Below, one piece after another: positions 34,787 to 39,817 of a stretch of 39,817 nucleotides of DNA. A program made the position numbers and the translations under genes. The notes under the pieces were generated by a model, which had not been told where the DNA came from, did not search any database, and saw only the letters and a program-made list of their open reading frames with translations. How positions within the stretch are numbered: the first letter of the stretch is position 1; the number at the start of each line of letters is the position of its first letter. This stretch comes from Sulfuricellaceae bacterium (GTDB lineage: Bacteria; Pseudomonadota; Gammaproteobacteria; Burkholderiales; Sulfuricellaceae): assembly GCA_030690895.1 (NCBI GenBank), contig JAUYFQ010000064.1, positions 1-39,817 on the forward strand, given 5' to 3'.

Positions 34787-35176
34787 TTAGCGGTGACGCC
34801 CTCCTCCCCTTCCCTGACCAGCGCTCTGCCCCATCCCCTGAGTACCGCGCGAGCCATAGCCTTGTCCATAGCCGCCTGTTGCCTCACGGTTTCCCATCTG
34901 GTTGCGGCCATTGACGCTTGAATCCCGCAAATTTTGTTCCGCCTGGCTCGATCCGTCCATCCTGTGCTGAATTTGCTCGCGATAAGTGGCGTATTCCTCC
35001 TGGCTCATGGCTTGCAGGCGCGCCCGATCCGGGATCACGAGATCTTCGGCAATGGCTGCCGTGGTCACGGACAGGCAAAAAACGGCAAAAAACGCCTGTA
35101 GGTGCGAATTTATTCGCACATGGCTGGTTAACTGTGCGAATAAATTCGCACCTACAAAGGCAGAATTGAGATTCAT
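34787..35176 (-). CDS. small secreted Gly/Gln-rich protein with a REPIN inside its signal peptide region
   Basis: About 129 residues. MNLNSAF is followed by about 20 residues ([20 protein letters not shown]) that are the in-frame translation of a REPIN. Then come the hydrophobic core AFFAVFCLSVTTA and a likely cleavage after AIA. The mature part has an AMSQEEYATYREQIQHRM helix and a Gly/Gln/Arg-rich tail (YGQGYGSRGTQGMGQSAGQG). It resembles the protein at 35923 (signal peptide, an M-T/S-Q-E repeat, Gly-rich tail), so the two are likely paralogues. The ATG at 35176 is inferred; a longer frame to 35215 exists. No function is established; MSQEExxxYR segments recall the LTxxQ motifs of CpxP/Spy-like periplasmic proteins. 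Confidence 0.75.
   Translation of the reverse strand: MNLNSAFVGANLFAQLTSHVRINSHLQAFFAVFCLSVTTAAIAEDLVIPDRARLQAMSQEEYATYREQIQHRMDGSSQAEQNLRDSSVNGRNQMGNREATGGYGQGYGSRGTQGMGQSAGQGRGGGRHR
35098..35155. repeat. REPIN-like element, GTAGGTGCGAAT family, copy 5 (intragenic)
   Basis: A 58-base element with perfect 23-base inverted arms and a 12-base centre (TGGCTGGTTAAC), lying within the reading frame of the secreted protein at 34787-35176. It contains no stop in that frame. The net insert must be a multiple of three, for example 58 bases plus a 2-base addition or duplication. Confidence 0.95.
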
Positions 35177-35204
35177 GGGTTTCAAGTCAGACGGGTTTTC
35201 TGGA

Positions 35205-35816
35205 TTACAAGCCAATTATGGCATCATACATTTCCTGGCTCATGTATTGTGGCGTGTAGCTTGCGCCCAGCACATCCAAAGCGCCTGCAAAAGCGCGTAA
35301 ATGGTTGCGGGAACCATCCATCAGGTGCTGATAAAGCACGTCCAGATCAACATGAGTCGCCAGATCCATCGCACGCTGCAAATCCATGATGTCCACATCT
35401 TCGATGGTGCAGCCGACTTTCAGCGCATCGACAAGGGAGCCCGACCCGCTGGCAATCAGGGTGTTATATAAAGCCTGCAAACCCTGATCAGTGAATACGC
35501 CTACGGCATTCTGCACCGGGTCGGTTAGCTGGTATTTGTCGAGTGATTTTTTGACTGCATCCATATGACGCTGTTCGGAAACGGCAATGCTCTCGAATGT
35601 AACGTGAGGCCACATCCCGTTAAATGTCAGGTAAACATCGCGAGCCATTTTTTCCTCCTCGCGCATGTAAACAAGCAAGTTGCGTTCGCCTTCCGACAGC
35701 GGGACAGTGGTCTGCGTACTGCTTTGCCCCCTGCGGGCAAGCGCTGGGGTGCTGGCAAGCGCCGTTGCAACGATGGCGCCCGCAATAAAATGACGACGTG
35801 AAATAGATGGTTTCAT
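35205..35816 (-). CDS. DUF2202 ferritin-like protein with Tat signal
   Basis: 203 residues. The N terminus SISRRHFIAGAIVATALAST is a twin-arginine signal peptide, so the folded protein should be exported. The DUF2202 domain has the ferritin-like helices with NLLVYMREEEKMARDVYLTF, SEQRHMDAVKKSLDKYQL, GCTIEDVDIMDLQRAMDLAT and GSRNHLRAFAGALDVLGA. The paired E-E-x-x-x-R/D and E-x-x-H motifs are consistent with a di-metal site. The function is not known; export by Tat fits cofactor loading in the cytoplasm. AGGAGAG precedes the ATG. It lies between the two small secreted protein genes on the same strand. Confidence 0.9.
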   Translation of the reverse strand: MKPSISRRHFIAGAIVATALASTPALARRGQSSTQTTVPLSEGERNLLVYMREEEKMARDVYLTFNGMWPHVTFESIAVSEQRHMDAVKKSLDKYQLTDPVQNAVGVFTDQGLQALYNTLIASGSGSLVDALKVGCTIEDVDIMDLQRAMDLATHVDLDVLYQHLMDGSRNHLRAFAGALDVLGASYTPQYMSQEMYDAIIGL

Positions 35817-35842
35817 GACTCTCTCCTGAATGTAATGAAAAC

Positions 35843-35870
35843 CCCCTCTCGCCCTGCTGGGAGAGAGGGG
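35843..35870 (-). terminator. C-rich hairpin between the small secreted gene and DUF2202
   Basis: CCCCTCTC (35843-35850) pairs with GAGAGGGG (35863-35870). Read on the minus strand it is followed by GTTTTC, so it may partially terminate transcripts of the gene at 35923-36213 before the DUF2202 gene. The stem resembles the dispersed C-rich repeats at 4377 and 28679. Confidence 0.5.
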
Positions 35871-35922
35871 AAAATAAGCATAAACGAGGGGATACGTTTA
35901 TTGCATTCCTGCCAGCATGAAC

Positions 35923-36213
35923 TTAACGGCTACGGCCACGTCCACCTCCTTGCCCGCCGCCTTGACCATACTGACCACCCGAACCGGATCCATCACGCAC
36001 CATGGTGCCCTGCCCCTGTCCGCTGCTCTGCCCTTGTGACGCCCGCATCTCGGTACGCTGTTCCTGGCTCATGCCGGCCATTTCCGACTGCTTTTGGGTA
36101 CGGTAGGCATCCCGTTCCTGCTGGGTCATTTGCGAGGGGTCCGCTGCCAGCGACGTTCCGGAGGCGGCAATGCCAAAAACCAGCGCGGCGTTATAGAAAA
36201 AATTCTTGTTCAT
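35923..36213 (-). CDS. small secreted Gly/Gln-rich protein (CpxP-like position)
   Basis: 96 residues. A Sec signal peptide (NKNFFYNAALVFGIAASGTS, cleavage near SLAA) is followed by two related segments, MTQQERDAYRTQKQSEM and MSQEQRTEMRASQG, and a tail of Gly, Gln and Ser. The paired M-(T/S)-Q-x-x-R segments are reminiscent of LTxxQ motifs of periplasmic stress proteins, but similarity is too short to be certain. AGGAGT lies before the ATG at 36213. It is transcribed divergently from an OmpR/EnvZ-like system, the same arrangement as cpxP and cpxRA. Confidence 0.8.
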   Translation of the reverse strand: MNKNFFYNAALVFGIAASGTSLAADPSQMTQQERDAYRTQKQSEMAGMSQEQRTEMRASQGQSSGQGQGTMVRDGSGSGGQYGQGGGQGGGRGRSR

Positions 36214-36290
36214 CGTGTACTCCTGTGTAGTTAAGATAAGTCATTGTTTGTCAGGTCGCGTTCCTGATGTGTGCATCATGCGGGATGGCT

Positions 36291-36337
36291 GTTACGCAAG
36301 CTTTTCCGCAAGCTAACGGATTGTTACAGTGTGTTAC
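36291..36337. promoter_or_regulatory. candidate operator with direct repeats between secreted protein and OmpR-type regulator
   Basis: Within the 176-base divergent gap, GTTAC occurs at 36291-36295, 36323-36327 and 36333-36337. The last two are spaced 10 bases apart, so on the minus strand they read GTAAC-N5-GTAAC, the layout of OmpR-family binding boxes (compare CpxR GTAAA-N5-GTAAA). CGCAAGCT is directly repeated at 36295-36302 and 36307-36314. This is the likely binding region of the regulator at 36390, controlling both directions. Confidence 0.5.
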
Positions 36338-36389
36338 CGGAGCACACCTTCGAGTGCCGACCCAACGCGCCGTCCTGTATAGTCAAACC

Positions 36390-37106
36390 ATGGACAAAAC
36401 GCACATTCTGATTGTGGACGACGATCCCGGCCTGCTGGAATTGCTGGAGGAATATCTGAGCGGCAACGGCTACTCGGTTTCCTGCGCGGCAAATGGGATG
36501 GAACTGGAGCAGCGCCTGGCCGAGAAAAATGCCGATCTGCTCCTGCTGGATTTGATGTTGCCCGGTGAAGACGGTCTGAGCCTGGCACGCAAGCTACGCG
36601 CTGGCGGGGCACGGCTGCCGATCATCATGCTTTCGGCGCGGGGTGAAGATATAGACCGTATCGTCGGGTTGGAGGTGGGGGCGGACGATTACCTCGCCAA
36701 ACCTTTTAATCCGCGCGAGTTGCTGGCGCGGATTCGCGCCGTCCTGCGCCGCACGGGCGAAGATCAGGCAACGACAACAGAGGCGCCGGCGGCAGCGGGG
36801 AGCGGATTCGGCCCCTTTCATCTGGATATCGACAGTCGTCGCCTGACCCGAGAGAACAGGGAAATCCCTCTGACCAGCGGAGATTTCAACCTGCTGCGAC
36901 TTTTCGTCGAGCATCCCAACCGGGTGTTGAGCCGGGACATGTTGATGGAATGGATCAAGGGTTATGACCGCGACCCTTTCGACCGCAGCATCGATGTCAG
37001 AGTCACCCGCCTGCGGCGCAAGATCGAGGCGGATCCTGCCGCGCCGGTCTATATACGCACGGTGCGTGGCGAAGGTTATATGTTCACCCCACGGGGATCG
37101 GACTGA
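36390..37106 (+). CDS. OmpR-family response regulator
   Basis: 238 residues. Receiver domain with Asp10-Asp12 acidic pocket (ILIVDDDPGLLELLEE), phospho-acceptor Asp54 (LLLLDLMLPGEDGL) and the lysine in DDYLAKPFNPRELLARI, then a winged-helix output domain (about 140-235) with LTSGDFNLLRLFVEHPNRVL, DRSIDVRVTRLRRKIE and VRGEGYMF. The ATG at 36390 is the natural start; the upstream extension to 36267 is not supported by the family. The kinase gene begins immediately after the stop. Confidence 0.95.
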   Translation: MDKTHILIVDDDPGLLELLEEYLSGNGYSVSCAANGMELEQRLAEKNADLLLLDLMLPGEDGLSLARKLRAGGARLPIIMLSARGEDIDRIVGLEVGADDYLAKPFNPRELLARIRAVLRRTGEDQATTTEAPAAAGSGFGPFHLDIDSRRLTRENREIPLTSGDFNLLRLFVEHPNRVLSRDMLMEWIKGYDRDPFDRSIDVRVTRLRRKIEADPAAPVYIRTVRGEGYMFTPRGSD

Positions 37107-38417
37107 ATGCCGTTCTACCGCCCCGCCACCCTGTTTGGCCGCAGCGCGGTCACGGTATCGCTGGCCTTCATCGTGTTTCAGGTGCTCACCGTGGCGGCCA
37201 TCCTGACTTTCGTTCTGGCGCCGCTGGCCAAACGCTCCGCAGACGACCTCGCGGAACTGATTATTCTGTCTGCCCAGACCTGGGTCGAACTCCCCCCGGA
37301 AACGCGCCCGGATTTCGAGCAGACCCTCGCCCGGAGCCATGGCCTATGGCTGTTTACCGCACGTGCGCCCCTGCAAGCCAACACCCGCTTTGCGCCCTAC
37401 CAGTATTTATTGGAAACCGCGCTGGAAAAGCATGGGGGCAAGTCGGTTTCAGTCACCGTCAGCGAATGGGACGAGCCTTGGCTGTGGACTGAAGTCAACG
37501 CGGCGGGGCAAACCATCCAGATTGGTTTCCCGCATAGCCGCATTGGCGTTCAGCCTGTCCTGGCGCTGCTGCTGGTGCTGGGCGCGGGGATACTGCTGAC
37601 GCTGGCAACGGCGCTGGTACTGGCTCGGCGCATCACCCTGCCGCTGGCGCAACTCTCCCTGGCTTCGGAAAAGGTAGGCAAAGGCAGAACCCCCGATTTG
37701 TTGCCCGAATCCGGCCCGGAAGAATTGGCGACCGTGGCGAGAAACTTCAACCGCATGGCCGTTCAGGTGCGCGATTTGTTGGCCAATCGCACCACCCTGC
37801 TCGCTGGTATCTCCCATGACCTGCGAACCCCGCTGGCGCGCATGAACCTGGCGCTGGAAATGCTCCCCGACAACACCGACCCCAAGCTGCTTGACCGCCT
37901 TCGTCACGATCTGGAGCAAATGAATCACCTGATCGGCACATTTCTCGATGTCAGCCGCAGCCTGGGTCATGAGGAAAAGCAGGAGGTGGATTTGAGTGCG
38001 CTGATACAGGAACTGGCAGAAGATGCCCACCGCAGCGAAGCACAGATAGAAGTGAAATACGAACCGGGTCCGCCTTGCAGGATACAGGCCGCGCCGCAGG
38101 CGCTGCGAAGACTCCTGTCCAACCTGCTCGACAACGCCATCCGCTACGGCGCGAACAAGCCAGTCAGCATCACTTGGGCAATCATGCAAAATGGAAACAT
38201 CCAGATCAGCGTGCTGGATAGTGGCCCTGGCATCCCGGAAGACCAGCGTGAAGCGGTGTTCCAGCCGTTCTACCGCATTGAATCGTCGCGCAACACAGCC
38301 ACCGGAGGCAGTGGCCTGGGACTGGCCATCGCCCGCCAACTAGCCGATAGCAATGGATGGAAACTGGCCTTGCTACCCCGCGCCGGGGGCGGAACTGAAG
38401 CGCGGGTTCAACTGTAG
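37107..38417 (+). CDS. EnvZ-like sensor histidine kinase
   Basis: 436 residues. TM1 at about 14-37, a periplasmic domain of about 110 residues (APLAKRSADDLAELIILSAQ to WLWTEVNAAGQTIQIGFPHS), TM2 at about 150-171, then HAMP (RRITLPLAQLSLASEKVGKG). The HisKA domain contains LLAGISHDLRTPLARM with phospho-acceptor His237, and the ATPase domain has LLSNLLDNAIRYGA, LDSGPGIPEDQ and GGSGLGLAIARQLA. It pairs with the regulator whose stop directly precedes its ATG. The signal is not known; gene order suggests envelope or metal/acid stress by comparison with cpxRA. Its stop lies within an inverted repeat shared with the convergent TonB-like gene. Confidence 0.95.
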   Translation: MPFYRPATLFGRSAVTVSLAFIVFQVLTVAAILTFVLAPLAKRSADDLAELIILSAQTWVELPPETRPDFEQTLARSHGLWLFTARAPLQANTRFAPYQYLLETALEKHGGKSVSVTVSEWDEPWLWTEVNAAGQTIQIGFPHSRIGVQPVLALLLVLGAGILLTLATALVLARRITLPLAQLSLASEKVGKGRTPDLLPESGPEELATVARNFNRMAVQVRDLLANRTTLLAGISHDLRTPLARMNLALEMLPDNTDPKLLDRLRHDLEQMNHLIGTFLDVSRSLGHEEKQEVDLSALIQELAEDAHRSEAQIEVKYEPGPPCRIQAAPQALRRLLSNLLDNAIRYGANKPVSITWAIMQNGNIQISVLDSGPGIPEDQREAVFQPFYRIESSRNTATGGSGLGLAIARQLADSNGWKLALLPRAGGGTEARVQL

Positions 38418-38457
38418 GGTTGTGAAGAGTGTGCAATTCTCCACCCTGCACCCTACA
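38413..38457. terminator. inverted repeat spanning two convergent stop codons
   Basis: TGTAGGGT (38413-38420) pairs with ACCCTACA (38450-38457). The arms contain the TAG stops of both the kinase gene and the TonB-like gene. The spacer is 29 bases. The outer GTAGG...CCTAC ends resemble the REPIN ends seen elsewhere. It may end both transcripts. Confidence 0.5.
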
Positions 38458-39271
38458 AAGCCCCCGCTGCAAAAAACTCGCGCATCAGAAAATCTTCCAG
38501 TCCGGCGTTATCTTCAGGGCGAGCAGATTGGACGATGACGCGACCAAGACGCGGTGATTCCCAGTTAAAGTCGCCATCGTAATATTTTCGAATCTGCGCA
38601 ATCATGCTGCGCACGATTTCGCGCTTTATATCCCCATTCGGCCCGGCACTGACTTCAATCAACTCGTGCCGGTTGTTACGCCCACCTTTTGTCCATCCAC
38701 GAAACGAATATTTGGCATTCCGGGTACCCATGCTGACAATTTGAAAAATCCCATTCGTGCCTTGTGGCTGGAGGTTGCGCATGATATTCGCCATCCTGAT
38801 TTCATCCTCAGAAGGCCCGCGCTCCCTGGCTGCGGCTTCGGCATTTTCTTGACCGGCAGCCATCTCGGCGGCACGGCGGCGCGCTTTGGCCGCGTTCACA
38901 TAAGACATCATGTCTGTTGGCTGCGAACTATTCGGGGTCGGTTCCGGGTCTGCTGGCGCCACCGGAACCTCAGCTTGGACGGGCACAGGGTCAGGGCGAT
39001 TCAAGGTTTTTGGGCGAGGCTTGATGCTCGGCTCGCTTTGCCTGGGCAGGGGCTTGGACTGGACATCCGGGCTTTTCCTCGGTGCTGCTTCCGGCAATTC
39101 CACAAAACGGGCTTCCATGGGCGCGGGTGCTGCCGTTTCGACCTTGGGAGCGCTCAGAAAAGCGCCGAATTTCCAGACAAGCACCAGCCAGATAATGACC
39201 GCCAGCGGTAGTGGCCACCAGAGCCGGATTTCCCTTGAACTGAATGCAGGCGGGTGAGCCTCATCACTCAT
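38453..39271 (-). CDS. TonB-like periplasm-spanning protein
   Basis: 272 residues. A short cytoplasmic N terminus, one membrane segment (about 19-40, WPLPLAVIIWLVLVWKFGAF), then a Pro/Glu/Lys-rich periplasmic stretch (about 44-118) typical of TonB and TolA, a charged helix with KARRRAAEMA, and a C-terminal domain (about 150-272: NGIFQIVSMGTRNAKYSFRG, IVRSMIAQIRKYYDGDFNWE). The C-terminal domain does not show the usual TonB YP signature, so the outer-membrane partner may differ. The start overlaps the exbD stop by 8 bases. Together with exbD and presumably exbB beyond the right edge, it should form an energy-transducing complex. Confidence 0.75.
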   Translation of the reverse strand: MSDEAHPPAFSSREIRLWWPLPLAVIIWLVLVWKFGAFLSAPKVETAAPAPMEARFVELPEAAPRKSPDVQSKPLPRQSEPSIKPRPKTLNRPDPVPVQAEVPVAPADPEPTPNSSQPTDMMSYVNAAKARRRAAEMAAGQENAEAAARERGPSEDEIRMANIMRNLQPQGTNGIFQIVSMGTRNAKYSFRGWTKGGRNNRHELIEVSAGPNGDIKREIVRSMIAQIRKYYDGDFNWESPRLGRVIVQSARPEDNAGLEDFLMREFFAAGAL

Positions 39272-39665
39272 GCTTTACCGCGATCAAAAACTGTTTAACG
39301 CCTGCAGCACGAGCCTGCAACATCGCCTGCACCACGACGCCTTGCGGCGCGGCATTATCCGCCGACACCACCACGCTTTGTTGGCCATTGCTCAACAGCG
39401 GTTCCAGCGTGGCAGCCAGGGTTTGCAGGGTCACTGGCGTTTTGTTGACCAGGATTTTGCTGTCACTCGTCAGCGTCAGAATCACCGGTGTTTCCGTCTT
39501 GAGCTTTTCGGCTTTCCCCTGAGGCAGGTTCACTTGCAGCGAATCGAGATTTTGCATGGCCAGCGAAGACAGCATGAAGGTCGCCAGCAGGAAGAACATC
39601 ACGTCGATCATCGGAATGATTTCGATGCGCCCCTTGCGATACGCCCTGGGTTTACGCAGCTTCAT
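39264..39665 (-). CDS. exbD: ExbD/TolR-family transport protein
   Basis: 133 residues. A basic N terminus (MKLRKPRAYRKGRIEIIP), one membrane segment with the proton-path aspartate Asp21 (MIDVMFFLLATFMLSSLAM), and a periplasmic domain (LQVNLPQGKAEKLKTETPVI, VVVSADNAAPQGVVVQAMLQ). The family couples proton flow through ExbB/ExbD to TonB-type proteins. ATG 39665 with CTGAGG upstream is chosen; nine additional upstream codons are possible but unlikely. exbB is not in the window. Confidence 0.92.
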   Translation of the reverse strand: MKLRKPRAYRKGRIEIIPMIDVMFFLLATFMLSSLAMQNLDSLQVNLPQGKAEKLKTETPVILTLTSDSKILVNKTPVTLQTLAATLEPLLSNGQQSVVVSADNAAPQGVVVQAMLQARAAGVKQFLIAVKHE

Positions 39666-39720
39666 CCTAGAAACCTCAGTTGGACAGGCCAAAGTGTGCG
39701 ATTTTTGGGGTGCAGGGCAA

Positions 39721-39767
39721 GGCGTAACGACGCGGAATGTACATCCATTCCAAGGAGTTACAACGCC
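39721..39767. repeat. imperfect palindrome upstream of exbD
   Basis: GGCGTAACGACGCGGAATG at the left pairs imperfectly with CATTCCAAGGAGTTACAACG at the right around TACATC. It is followed by GCCGCCATGCGCC. It looks like another dispersed palindromic element. The remaining sequence to the window edge (39666-39720 and 39768-39817) shows no gene. Confidence 0.5.
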
Positions 39768-39817
39768 GCCATGCGCCGCAAAAAGCGTTCAATTCAGCCT
39801 TTAGCCTACACACCAAA

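Noticed and set aside
36267..36389. Upstream extension of the OmpR-type regulator
   Set aside because: It runs through the divergent promoter region, and the receiver fold starts at ATG 36390.

Overview
The window reads as a chromosomal segment of a betaproteobacterium, most plausibly an environmental member of the Nitrosomonadales or a related group. This placement is an inference from the alaA-hom order, the surE-pcm-nlpD order, the betaproteobacterial style of the chemotaxis proteins and the moderately high GC. No rRNA, tRNA, CRISPR array or complete insertion sequence was recognised.

Layout. Positions 1-3221 (minus strand) carry a HicB-like antitoxin, a HicA toxin gene broken by an internal deletion, homoserine dehydrogenase (hom) and alanine aminotransferase (alaA). 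Positions 3500-6035 hold an Mth938-like protein, a YehS/DUF1456 protein, a RIO-type kinase and a YrfG-like nucleotidase. Positions 6257-27622 (plus strand) form a large chemotaxis and signalling block: an MCP-like protein with a CheZ-like C terminus, cheY, cheA, cheW, three large MCPs (four-helix-like, NIT and Aer-like PAS sensors), cheR, cheD, cheB, an STAS protein, a response regulator-phosphatase-kinase of HsbR type, a NarX/NarL-like two-component pair and an EAL-HDOD protein. Positions 27692-30851 (minus) hold nlpD, pcm, surE and a DUF2442/DUF4160 pair. Positions 30935-33241 hold an A+T-richer one-polypeptide restriction-modification protein, followed by gltX (33296-34696). Positions 34787-38417 hold two small secreted Gly/Gln-rich proteins and a Tat-exported DUF2202 protein facing an OmpR/EnvZ-like two-component system, an arrangement like cpxP/cpxRA. 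The right end (38453-39665) carries a TonB-like protein and ExbD.

How the genes work together. The three large MCPs end in a WAEF peptide that should dock CheR/CheB. CheA, CheW and CheY carry the signal to the flagellar motor. CheR, CheB and CheD adapt the receptors. No cheZ is present, but the short MCP-like protein upstream of cheY has an FQDxxxQ motif and an acidic-Leu-Phe tail that could serve that role. The STAS/HsbR pair and the HDOD protein suggest that the locus also feeds into flagellar gene expression or a motile/sessile choice.

The most distinctive feature at DNA level is a dense set of palindromic repeats between genes. One is a REPIN-like family beginning with GTAG and made of two inverted quasi-palindromes: four two-armed copies plus a solo arm lie between genes, and a fifth two-armed copy is inserted in frame in the signal-peptide region of a secreted protein. 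A second GTAG-type family, long CCACG-type inverted repeats, a C-rich hairpin that supplies the C terminus of one protein, and an inverted pair of AGCTAAT repeats bracketing cheY-cheA-cheW are also present.
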